Source: an uncultured Clostridia bacterium
GTDB lineage: Bacteria; Bacillota; Clostridia; Oscillospirales; Oscillospiraceae
NCBI GenBank assembly: GCA_945613045.1
Contig: CALZAG010000095.1
Coordinates: 1 to 6,151 of the forward strand
Length of the DNA: 6,151 nt
Reading direction: 5' to 3'
The stretch's first letter is position 1; each line of letters opens with the position of its first letter. A program made the position numbers and the translations under genes. The notes under the pieces were generated by a model. It was not told where the DNA came from and did not search any database. It was given only the letters and a program-made list of their open reading frames with translations. Below are positions 1 through 6,104 of this stretch, in pieces.

Positions 1-216
1 CAATCTGAGACCGGCGATATATTCTTTCCTGTCTGCCTCGGCAAATTCGACCGCTCTTGTGGCCCTTCCGATGAATACAACAAGAAGTCCTGTGGCAAGC
101 GGATCAAGGGTGCCCGAATGTCCTATCCTGCGCTCATGCAGAATACCGCGCAGCTTTCCCACAACATCATGGCTCGTCCAACCCTGAGGCTTGTCGATCA
201 GAATGATGCCGTTCAT
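1..216 (-). CDS. truB: tRNA pseudouridine(55) synthase TruB, N-terminal part (cut by window edge)
   Basis: TruB converts U55 in the T-loop of nearly all tRNAs to pseudouridine in the cytoplasm. Only the first 72 codons are here; the gene runs off the window at base 1. The protein opens with MNGIILIDKPQGWTSHDVV, the standard TruB start. It carries the catalytic motif HSGTLDPLATG at residues 33-43, in which D38 is the expected catalytic aspartate, and the KEY motif at 64-66 holds the conserved active-site tyrosine. The ATG shares one base with the nrnA stop (TAATG), and a GAGGTG Shine-Dalgarno lies 5 nt upstream inside the end of nrnA, so translation is probably coupled. truB downstream of rbfA is its normal position in Firmicutes, where ribC/ribF often follows, but that lies outside the window. 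Nothing unusual is seen in the visible part. Confidence 0.96.
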   Translation of the reverse strand, partial: MNGIILIDKPQGWTSHDVVGKLRGILHERRIGHSGTLDPLATGLLVVFIGRATRAVEFAEADRKEYIAGLRL

Positions 217-1145
217 TAAAGCACCTCTAAAGCTGCTTGAACCAGCATCTCGCGGGTTTCCTCCGGCGATGCGTCTACTGTGCAGCCTGAAGCCATTTTA
301 TGGCCGCCGCCGCCGAAACGGGCGCACAAAGCCGAGCAGTCAAAACCCGGGTGTGACCGTGCCGAAACCTTGCATCTGCCCGACGCAAGCTCTCTTATGA
401 CGAGACTCAAAACGCAGCCGGCTACCCTGCCCGGTATACCTGCAATATCATCGCAGTCATTTTCGGTCGCGCAGGCTTCCTGCATCATTTGTTCAGTTAC
501 GGTCGCGACTACGATTTTTCCGTCGGCATAAAACTTAAGCCCGGAGCAGATGAGCCCCTCAAGGACTATCCTCGCCTTTGATACCTGCCGGAACAGATCG
601 AAATTGAGCTTTTGCACCTGTGCGCCATAGCCAATGAGCACGCTTGCCGCGGCAAAGGTCTCGGCCGTGACATTTGCGTATCTGAAGCAGCCGCAGTCGG
701 TGGAAACAGCCATATACAAAAGGCTTGCTTCTTCGGGGCTTACATTGCCGCAGAGCGCTTTTATGACATCGAGCACGATCTCCCCGCACGACGCCTTGCC
801 TGCGTTTAAAAGCAGCTCATCGGCATAGTTTGAGTTTGAAGGATGATGGTCTATGCACAGCTGCACTCCGCCCTCGAAGCCGCTGCAGAGCATATGCTTT
901 TCCGCAACGTCAACGGCAACGGCACAGTCATAGGCAAAGCTGTCTTCAATGTATGCGGAAACGTACTTATAATACTTTTCAGTGATATCCGGATTATTAT
1001 ATAAGGCCGCTTTCTTACCGTTGCGGCGCAGCGCGGAGCACAGTGCCGCAGCGCTTCCAAGCGTATCGCCGTCAGGACGGACATGGGTCAAAAGCAGGAT
1101 ATTATCCTGCTCTTTGAGCCACTTTGCGCATTCAATAACGTTCAT
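216..1145 (-). CDS. nrnA: DHH/DHHA1 phosphoesterase, NrnA-type oligoribonuclease / pAp phosphatase
   Basis: Members of this family degrade 2-5 nt RNA fragments to mononucleotides and remove the 3' phosphate of pAp; some relatives also cleave pApA or cyclic dinucleotides. The enzyme is cytoplasmic and uses Mn2+. The 309-residue length is typical. Visible metal-binding motifs are H21 with RPDGD at 23-27, D79 in AVDVAE, DHH at 99-101, and D150 in STDCGCFRYAN. The C-terminal DHHA1 domain has FGGGGHKMASG at 277-287, which binds substrate. The start ATG overlaps the rbfA stop by four bases (ATGA), and an AGAGG element sits 7 nt upstream within the rbfA tail. Placement between rbfA and truB is common in Clostridia and Actinobacteria. 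The protein has 17 cysteines (about 5.5%), high for the family. The exact substrate preference (nanoRNA, pAp or dinucleotide) cannot be read from sequence alone. Confidence 0.9.
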   Translation of the reverse strand: MNVIECAKWLKEQDNILLLTHVRPDGDTLGSAAALCSALRRNGKKAALYNNPDITEKYYKYVSAYIEDSFAYDCAVAVDVAEKHMLCSGFEGGVQLCIDHHPSNSNYADELLLNAGKASCGEIVLDVIKALCGNVSPEEASLLYMAVSTDCGCFRYANVTAETFAAASVLIGYGAQVQKLNFDLFRQVSKARIVLEGLICSGLKFYADGKIVVATVTEQMMQEACATENDCDDIAGIPGRVAGCVLSLVIRELASGRCKVSARSHPGFDCSALCARFGGGGHKMASGCTVDASPEETREMLVQAALEVL

Positions 1146-1510
1146 AGCCCTTCCTCTTCCTCATCGTCCCGGATGTCGAGGCTGTTTATGAGCTCATTTA
1201 TATGAGCGCCGTATTCTATACTGTGGTCTATATCAAAGGTGAGCTCCGGCGTATTACGCAGCTTCAGAGAATTACCGAGCTCCCTTCGCAGCCATCCGGA
1301 CGCTGATTTAAGACCCTTCTTAAAATCCTTTTCATTCTGCATTCCCATAACGGAAAGCCATATCTTTGAATAGCGCATATCCCCCGTGGTCTCGACCCGG
1401 GTCACGCTTATCATGCCCTGATTTACCCTGGGGTCCTTTATCTCACGGAGCAGCTTGCTAATAACAAGCTGTATATCGTCATTGGTTCTTGCAAGTTTAT
1501 TTGAAGGCAT
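1142..1510 (-). CDS. rbfA: 30S ribosome-binding factor RbfA
   Basis: RbfA binds immature 30S subunits near the 5' end of 16S rRNA (helix 1 region) and helps late maturation, notably at low temperature. The 122-residue product matches the family length. It opens PSNKLARTNDDIQLVISKLL, followed by REIKDPRV, the characteristic N-terminal helix and first strand. The KH-like fold has the family's A-S-G turn at residues 70-72 in place of GxxG, and the end of the domain reads IEYGAHINELI. The start is the ATG at 1510: AGGAGG lies 6 nt upstream and the encoded N-terminus fits the family. A TTG at 1543 would add 11 unrelated residues and sits in a hairpin loop. The protein ends in an acidic tail (DDEEEEGL) whose codons also supply the nrnA ribosome binding site. 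A hairpin separates it from infB, so its expression may differ from upstream genes. Confidence 0.96.
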   Translation of the reverse strand: MPSNKLARTNDDIQLVISKLLREIKDPRVNQGMISVTRVETTGDMRYSKIWLSVMGMQNEKDFKKGLKSASGWLRRELGNSLKLRNTPELTFDIDHSIEYGAHINELINSLDIRDDEEEEGL

Positions 1511-1516
1511 AATTTC

Positions 1517-1522
1517 CCTCCT
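1517..1522 (-). promoter_or_regulatory. Shine-Dalgarno of rbfA
   Basis: AGGAGG on the minus strand, 6 nt before the ATG at 1510. It fixes the rbfA start at this ATG rather than at the upstream in-frame TTG (1543). It lies 9 nt downstream of the intercistronic hairpin and so should remain single-stranded when the hairpin forms. Confidence 0.85.
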
Positions 1523-1531
1523 CATTTGGCT

Positions 1532-1556
1532 TTGGGCGGTCAATCAGACCGCCCAA
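1532..1556 (-). other. Perfect intercistronic hairpin between infB and rbfA
   Basis: On the transcribed strand, TTGGGCGGTC, a 5-nt loop TGATT, then GACCGCCCAA form an uninterrupted 10-bp stem with seven G:C pairs. It begins 5 nt after the infB stop codon. No run of T follows on either strand: the downstream minus sequence is AGCCAAATGAGG. It therefore does not look like a standard intrinsic terminator. Possible roles are an mRNA processing or 3'-end protection element for the upstream infB message, a pause or attenuator (NusA, encoded in the same operon, stabilises pause hairpins), or a relic of a lost gene junction. The structure is seen directly; the function is inference. Confidence 0.7.
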
Positions 1557-1561
1557 TTGAA

Positions 1562-3874
1562 TCATGCTTTAATTTGCTCCATAACAAAGCATTCTATTAT
1601 ATCTCCGACCTTGATATCGTTGAATTTTTCGACCTGCATACCGCATTCATAGCCGTTTGCTACTTCTTTTACGTCGTCCTTGAAGCGGCGCAGGGACGCA
1701 AGCTCGCCCTCGTGAACGACGACATTATCGCGCAGAACACGGACAGAGCAGCCGCGCTGGATCTTTCCGTCCTGCACATAACAGCCTGTGACCGTTCCGA
1801 CTTTGGAGACTTTGTAGGTCTCACGAACCTCGGCGTGGCCGATAATGACCTCCTGGAATTTGGGAGCAAGCATGCCCTTCATGGCGGCCTCGATCTCGTT
1901 TATGCAGTCATAGATAACGCGGTACATACGAATATCGACGTTAGCTCTCGCCGCGCTGTCACGCGCAGCGTTATCCGGGCGAACGTTAAAGCCCACAATG
2001 ATAGCGCCGGAAGTCGCGGCCAGCATCACATCGGACTCATTGATGGCACCTACGCCGCTGTGGATAACTTTTACGCGCACCTCTTCGTTAGTGATCTTCT
2101 CAAGAGATGCCTTGACGGCCTCAGCGGAACCCTGAACGTCGGCCTTGACAATAATGTTGAGATTTTTCATCTCACCGGCCTGGATCTGACTGAACAGGTC
2201 CTCAAGGCTTACCTTCTTGCTGCTGCCGAAGGCGGCATTCTTCTGCTGGGTCTTGCGCTCTTCAACGAGCTCGCGGGCCATACGCTCATCGTCAACGGCG
2301 TTGAAGATATCGCCGGCGCTCGGCACCTCGGACATACCCGATATCTCAACAGGTACGGAGGGACCGGCCTCGGTTATGCGGACGCCCTTGTCGTTTATCA
2401 TGGTGCGGACACGGCCGACAGCGGTGCCTGCAATAATAATGTCTCCGAGCCTGAGAGTTCCGTTCTGTACGAGAACGGTCATGATCGGGCCGCGGCCCTT
2501 GTCGAGCCTTGCCTCAATAACGGTGCCCTTGGCGGCGCGGTTGGGATTTGCCTTGAGCTCCTGCACTTCGGCAAGAATAACAAGGTTCTCAAGCAGATTG
2601 TCTATTCCCATGCCGGTCTTGGCGGAGATCGGGCAAACAATAGTGTCGCCGCCCCATTCCTCGGGAACGATGTCATATTCGGTGAGTTGCTGCTTTATGC
2701 GCTCGGGATTCGCGCCAACAGTGTCCATCTTGTTTATGGCAACAACGAGGGGTATGCCGGCTGCTTTTGCATGGTTTATGCTCTCAACGGTCTGTGGCAT
2801 GATGCCGTCGTCAGCGGCGACGACGAGTATCGCAATATCCGTGACCATAGCGCCGCGGGCGCGCATGGAGGTAAACGCCTCATGACCCGGAGTGTCAAGG
2901 AAGGTGATCGGACTTCCGTTTATCTCGACTGTATACGCACCGATATGCTGAGTGATACCGCCGGCCTCACCGGAAGCGACGTTTGCATGGCGGATGTAGT
3001 CGAGCAGCGACGTCTTACCGTGATCGACGTGTCCCATAACAACGACGACCGGAGCGCGGCCGACAAGATCCTCTTCCTTGTCTTCATGGTCGTCAATGAG
3101 ACGCTCCTCAACCGTTATGACCACTTCCTTCTCGACCTTGCAGCCGAGCTCCATTGCGACAAGCGCGGCAGTATCATAGTCGATGACGTCGGATACGGAT
3201 GCGAACACTCCGAGCTTTATGAGCTGCTTTATTACCTCTCCGGCAGTCTTTTTCATGCGTGAAGCAAGCTCTCCGACATTGATCTCGTCCGGTATTGAGA
3301 CCTTGAGCTGCTGCTTTTTCGCCATCTCAAGCTGCAGCTTCTGCATTTTGTCGCGCTCCTCCTGACGGCGTTTCGCCGAAGCCGCCTGGTTTTGCTGACG
3401 CTGCTTCGACTTGTTGACGATCTTTTCCTTGCCGCCTTTGCGGTCACGATCACGGCCTCTTTCACCGGCCATATTGTCGAATTTCTCGTCATACTTTGCT
3501 ATATTGACGGCTGCGCTGCCACGGGTATCTATAACACGCTTCTCAGCGACCTGTCTCGGAACATGAGGCTTATTCTCCTTTTCCTTCTTTTGAGGAGCGG
3601 GTTCCGCCGCTTCGGGCTTTACCGGAGCCTTATCCTTCTTTGCCTCCGCAGCTTTGACCTCAACCTTGGGTGCTGCATTGAATATGTCCGCAATACTTGC
3701 CACCTGATTGTGCTGAGTCATATACTCGAATATTATATCAAGCTCCTCGTTTTCAAGAACCTGCATATGATTTTTAGGAGTAGTCGCATAATCGGTCAAT
3801 ATCTGAGTGATCACCTTGGATGTAGAGTTAAAATCCTTAGCTACCTCGTGTACTCTGTATTTAATCATGCTCAT
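1562..3874 (-). CDS. infB: Translation initiation factor IF-2
   Basis: IF2 is the GTPase that binds fMet-tRNA on the 30S subunit and drives 50S joining. The protein has 770 residues. An IF2_N module covers about residues 3-53 (IKYRVHEVAKDF), followed by a charged, low-complexity linker at about 70-190 rich in K, R, E and Q. A second IF2_N module lies at about 192-242. The G domain has G1 GHVDHGKT 281-288, G2 GGITQH 305-310, G3 DTPGH 327-331, G4 NKMD 381-384 and G5 SAK 417-419. Domains II to IV follow (about 446 to the end), including GFNVRPDNAARD (628-639) and the C-terminal tRNA-binding region with GTVTGCYV (693-700). All key residues are intact. The ATG overlaps the ylxQ stop (ATGA), with AGGAGG 8 nt upstream, supporting M1 over M3. 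An internal ATG at codon 177 also has a good Shine-Dalgarno, so a shorter isoform is possible. Confidence 0.98.
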   Translation of the reverse strand: MSMIKYRVHEVAKDFNSTSKVITQILTDYATTPKNHMQVLENEELDIIFEYMTQHNQVASIADIFNAAPKVEVKAAEAKKDKAPVKPEAAEPAPQKKEKENKPHVPRQVAEKRVIDTRGSAAVNIAKYDEKFDNMAGERGRDRDRKGGKEKIVNKSKQRQQNQAASAKRRQEERDKMQKLQLEMAKKQQLKVSIPDEINVGELASRMKKTAGEVIKQLIKLGVFASVSDVIDYDTAALVAMELGCKVEKEVVITVEERLIDDHEDKEEDLVGRAPVVVVMGHVDHGKTSLLDYIRHANVASGEAGGITQHIGAYTVEINGSPITFLDTPGHEAFTSMRARGAMVTDIAILVVAADDGIMPQTVESINHAKAAGIPLVVAINKMDTVGANPERIKQQLTEYDIVPEEWGGDTIVCPISAKTGMGIDNLLENLVILAEVQELKANPNRAAKGTVIEARLDKGRGPIMTVLVQNGTLRLGDIIIAGTAVGRVRTMINDKGVRITEAGPSVPVEISGMSEVPSAGDIFNAVDDERMARELVEERKTQQKNAAFGSSKKVSLEDLFSQIQAGEMKNLNIIVKADVQGSAEAVKASLEKITNEEVRVKVIHSGVGAINESDVMLAATSGAIIVGFNVRPDNAARDSAARANVDIRMYRVIYDCINEIEAAMKGMLAPKFQEVIIGHAEVRETYKVSKVGTVTGCYVQDGKIQRGCSVRVLRDNVVVHEGELASLRRFKDDVKEVANGYECGMQVEKFNDIKVGDIIECFVMEQIKA
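3344..3363 (-). promoter_or_regulatory. Candidate internal translation start inside infB (Shine-Dalgarno plus ATG)
   Basis: Within infB, AGGAGGAG (3363-3356) precedes the in-frame ATG of codon 177 (3346-3344), with a spacer of 9-11 nt depending on the register used. Initiation here would give a 594-residue IF2 that lacks the first IF2_N module and most of the charged linker but keeps the second IF2_N module and the entire GTPase core. Internal in-frame starts giving short IF2 forms are established for E. coli and reported for Bacillus. The purine-rich stretch also simply encodes RQEER in the linker, so it could be chance. Confidence 0.35.
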
Positions 3875-4305
3875 GCATTATTCCTCCTCTTGCCTATCCT
3901 CTTGTTTTTTTCATGTGACATTCTTTCGCGCCTGCGCCGCTTTTCTCTGTCAAGCTCCGCTGCGATTATTTGAGCGGTCTCATCATATAAACCGGGTGAT
4001 ATCTGCTGAAGTAATTTCAAAAAAGAATCCGCAAATCCCAAATCACAGACAGCCGCCATAGAGCATCCGCTTTTGCCGACATGAGCCGAGATCTCCTCCT
4101 TGAGGAAAGGCACGGTTATAAGCGGTATACCCTTTCCGTATACAAATCCTTTGGCGCGGCTTTTGGCATTGTCAGATGCGTCGGACGCCAAAATCAAGAG
4201 TTTGGCAGAGCCCGCCCTTGCAGCGGCCCCGGCGTCGGTCTCTCCGATCTGCACCGCGTTTGCCTTGCGCATAAGCCCCAGCAGGTTAAGCGCTTTTTCC
4301 CTCAT
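3871..4305 (-). CDS. ylxQ: L7Ae/L30e/S12e/Gadd45-family RNA-binding protein (YlxQ-like) with basic tail
   Basis: Bacterial YlxQ proteins belong to the L7Ae family, whose members bind kink-turn RNA; the precise cellular role of YlxQ is not established. Residues 1-101 form the L7Ae-type domain: GLMRKANAVQIG at 10-21, SAKLLILASDASDNAK at 33-48, and the C-terminal core with IPLITVPF (60-67) and GKSGCSMAAVCDLGFA (77-92). The protein is 144 residues where Bacillus YlxQ is about 100. The extra part is a helix-prone, strongly basic tail, with about half of residues 118-144 being K or R, including four arginines in a row at 123-126. The ATG overlaps the ylxR stop (ATGA) with GGAGG 7 nt upstream, and its own stop overlaps the infB start. 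Its last codons contain the infB Shine-Dalgarno. Its place between ylxR and infB is standard for Firmicutes and supports the assignment. Confidence 0.88.
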   Translation of the reverse strand: MREKALNLLGLMRKANAVQIGETDAGAAARAGSAKLLILASDASDNAKSRAKGFVYGKGIPLITVPFLKEEISAHVGKSGCSMAAVCDLGFADSFLKLLQQISPGLYDETAQIIAAELDREKRRRRERMSHEKNKRIGKRRNNA

Positions 4306-4568
4306 TGTCCCGCCTCCATCTGCTCGGAGAGTGCTTTATACACCTCGTCGGGTATCTGAGCGGAGAAAGCCTTTTCAAGCGCCCTTGCCTTTATCGCCTT
4401 TTTCAGACAGTCGGCATTCGGGCAGATATACGCTCCACGGCCCGGAGCCTTGCCCTTAAAATCAAGGCTGATTCCGCCATCCGGAGATTTCACGGCGCGG
4501 ATAAGCTCGCGCTTGGGTTTCATTTCCCGGCAGCCTAAGCACTGCCTCATGGGTATTTTTTTCTGCAC
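4302..4568 (-). CDS. ylxR: YlxR/RnpM family RNA-binding protein (DUF448)
   Basis: This is a small cytoplasmic RNA-binding protein; in Bacillus subtilis YlxR (renamed RnpM) binds the RNase P RNA and modulates the enzyme. The 88-residue product is of usual size. It shows the family signature IPMRQCLGCRE at 5-15, then KRELIRAV (19-26), the GKAPGRGAYIC segment (39-49) with the conserved GRGAY loop, and a final helix with KARALEKAF (60-68). Four cysteines lie at 10, 13, 49 and 54; a metal site is possible but not shown. The start is GTG at 4568: AGGAGG is 8 nt upstream, and the KKIPMR segment before the next ATG (codon 7) is typical of the family. The gene lies 19 nt after nusA and overlaps ylxQ by four bases, the normal nusA-ylxR-ylxQ order. 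Confidence 0.95.
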   Translation of the reverse strand: MQKKIPMRQCLGCREMKPKRELIRAVKSPDGGISLDFKGKAPGRGAYICPNADCLKKAIKARALEKAFSAQIPDEVYKALSEQMEAGQ

Positions 4569-4576
4569 CTCGGCTG

Positions 4577-4582
4577 CCTCCT
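4577..4582 (-). promoter_or_regulatory. Shine-Dalgarno of ylxR, deciding a GTG start
   Basis: AGGAGG on the minus strand, 8 nt before GTG at 4568. The next in-frame ATG (codon 7, 4550) is 26 nt away, too far, so GTG is the likely start. The site lies in the 19-nt gap directly after the nusA stop. Confidence 0.8.
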
Positions 4583-4587
4583 TTTAC

Positions 4588-5640
4588 TTATGCCTCGGAT
4601 TCGGGCTTGATATCTATTTTGTATCCGGTGAGTCTTGCGGCAAGACGCGCGTTCTGACCTTCCTTGCCGATAGCAAGCGATAGCTGGCTGTCCGGAACGA
4701 TAACACGGCAGCTTTTGCCGTCTTCAAACATTGTCACACTGATGACCTCCGAGGGCGCCAGAGCAGCGGCAATATACTCCTCGGGAATCTCGCTGTATTT
4801 AATAATATCTATTTTCTCTCCGCCGAGCTCGTCAACGATGCTCGCAACGCGTCCGCCCTTGGGGCCGACGCAGGAGCCGATGGGGTCAACGTCGGCGTCG
4901 GTGGACCACACGGCCATCTTGGTACGGCTGCCGGCTTCGCGGGCAATGGATTTTATCTCGACGGTACCGTCAAATATTTCGGGCACCTCAAGCTCAAACA
5001 GGCGCTTGACAAGGCCCGGATGTGTGCGGCTTATAAGGACCTGGGGACCCTTGGCAGAATTTCTGACCTCAACGACATATACCTTTATGCGGTCGCCCTC
5101 CTTGAGGGGCTCGGTCTTTATTCTCTCGTTGGGGGCGAGCATTGCCTCGGTATACTCGCTGTTGGAGCTGATGCGGATGGAAACGCTTCCTGTCCTCGGC
5201 TCAATGCGGGATACGACGCCGGTGAGTATCTCGTGCTCCTTGGAGGTGAATTCCTCGTAGATGATGCCGCGCTCGGCCTCACGGATACCCTGAATTATGA
5301 CTTGCTTTGCGGCCTGCGCAGCAATGCGGCCGAATTTCTTGGTTTCAACGGGGACCTTTATCGTATCGCCGAGCTTGGCTCGCTTGGTGATCTTCTTAGC
5401 GGCATCAATATCTATCTCAAGCGCCGGATTCTCAACCTTCTCAACAGCGATCTTGTTGACGTACATCTCGATGCGCTTTCTGCTCTCATCAAGCAGTATT
5501 TCGACATTGTCAGCGCACTCGGGATTATCGCGGCGAAAAGCAGCCTGCATAGCCTGCTTTATCTTTTCGTACATATACTCTTTGGGTATCCCCTTTTCTT
5601 TTTCAAGATCCTCAATTGCGGAAAAGAATTCTGCATTCAT
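4588..5640 (-). CDS. nusA: Transcription termination/antitermination factor NusA
   Basis: NusA binds RNA polymerase and nascent RNA, promotes pausing and intrinsic termination, and takes part in antitermination of rRNA operons. The 350 residues match the short Gram-positive form, which lacks the C-terminal acidic repeats of E. coli NusA. The N-terminal polymerase-binding domain covers about 1-130 and includes GRIAAQAAKQVIIQGIREAE (104-123). An S1 domain follows at about 136-204, ending VYVVEVRNSAKGPQVLISRT. KH1 has DPIGSCVGPKGGRV (252-265) with GPKG at 259-262, and KH2 has IVPDSQLSLAIGKEGQNAR (314-332) with GKEG at 325-328. The protein ends just after KIDIKPE. In the S1 domain the stretch 150-166 is more divergent than the usual VYVDLG strand. 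The ATG has AGAGG 9 nt upstream. The gene lies 20 nt after rimP and 19 nt before ylxR, so it is co-transcribed with both. Confidence 0.98.
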   Translation of the reverse strand: MNAEFFSAIEDLEKEKGIPKEYMYEKIKQAMQAAFRRDNPECADNVEILLDESRKRIEMYVNKIAVEKVENPALEIDIDAAKKITKRAKLGDTIKVPVETKKFGRIAAQAAKQVIIQGIREAERGIIYEEFTSKEHEILTGVVSRIEPRTGSVSIRISSNSEYTEAMLAPNERIKTEPLKEGDRIKVYVVEVRNSAKGPQVLISRTHPGLVKRLFELEVPEIFDGTVEIKSIAREAGSRTKMAVWSTDADVDPIGSCVGPKGGRVASIVDELGGEKIDIIKYSEIPEEYIAAALAPSEVISVTMFEDGKSCRVIVPDSQLSLAIGKEGQNARLAARLTGYKIDIKPESEA

Positions 5641-5660
5641 TTCAATATACCTCTTTTTCT

Positions 5661-6104
5661 TTATATGTTAACGTGCAGCTTTACCTGCGCGATCTGTTCT
5701 TTCTTCAAAAGCACCGATGAAACGGTCACATCGCCGCCCACATAGGCTTCAAGGGTCCCTACATAGCTCTTTTTACCCTGATAGGGCTGATAGAGCTTTA
5801 CTTCGATCTCGGAGCCGATATACCGCTCAAAATCAGAGGGTCGCTTGAGTTCGCGCTCAGCTCCGGCTGAACCCACTTCAAATACATAGCTGTCCGGTAT
5901 CGGATCTGCCTCGTCAAGAATGGGGTCGAGCCTGCGGCTTATGCGTTCGCAGTCGTCTATTCCGACGCCGCCGTCCTTATCAATAAGCACTCTCAGATAC
6001 CACGAGCCCGCCTCGCGGACATACTCCACTGCCCAGAGCTCGCAGCCCTCGTCTTCAACCACCGGCTTTGCCAGTGCTTCGACCTTTTCAGTTATTTTGC
6101 TCAT
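5661..6104 (-). CDS. rimP: Ribosome maturation factor RimP
   Basis: RimP binds free 30S subunits and is needed for efficient late maturation of the small subunit, in connection with S12 incorporation. The 147-residue product has the usual two-domain layout. The N-terminal domain carries GCELWAVEYVREAGSWYLRV (20-39), then IDKDGGVGIDDCERISRRLD (41-60) and DPIPDSYVFEVGSAGAEREL (67-86). A C-terminal Sm-like beta domain covers about 92-147. At the conserved S-P-G turn this protein has S-A-G (79-81), a substitution that should be tolerated. The start ATG has AGGAG 6 nt upstream, and the N-terminus MSKITEKVEALAKPVVEDEG fits the family without extension. It is the first gene of the visible operon, as in most bacteria. 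In many Firmicutes polC lies just upstream, but that region is outside the window. Confidence 0.96.
   Translation of the reverse strand: MSKITEKVEALAKPVVEDEGCELWAVEYVREAGSWYLRVLIDKDGGVGIDDCERISRRLDPILDEADPIPDSYVFEVGSAGAERELKRPSDFERYIGSEIEVKLYQPYQGKKSYVGTLEAYVGGDVTVSSVLLKKEQIAQVKLHVNI

Noticed and set aside
1142..1543. Longer rbfA starting at TTG 1543
   Set aside because: The extra 11 residues do not fit RbfA, the TTG lies in the hairpin loop, and the good Shine-Dalgarno serves the ATG at 1510.
2217..2885. A 222-codon plus-strand open frame within infB
   Set aside because: It is rich in S, A, P and T, as expected from the antisense of a coding region in a shifted register. It overlaps the conserved GTPase domain of infB.
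1526..3262. A 578-codon open frame on the plus strand opposite infB
   Set aside because: It is the exact reverse-complement register of infB, so it stays open only because infB lacks TTA, CTA and TCA codons there. The translation resembles no family I know, and infB on the other strand has every expected motif.
5020..5745. A 241-codon plus-strand open frame opposite nusA and the end of rimP
   Set aside because: Same cause: within nusA it is in the reverse-complement codon register. There is no recognisable protein, and nusA is unambiguous.
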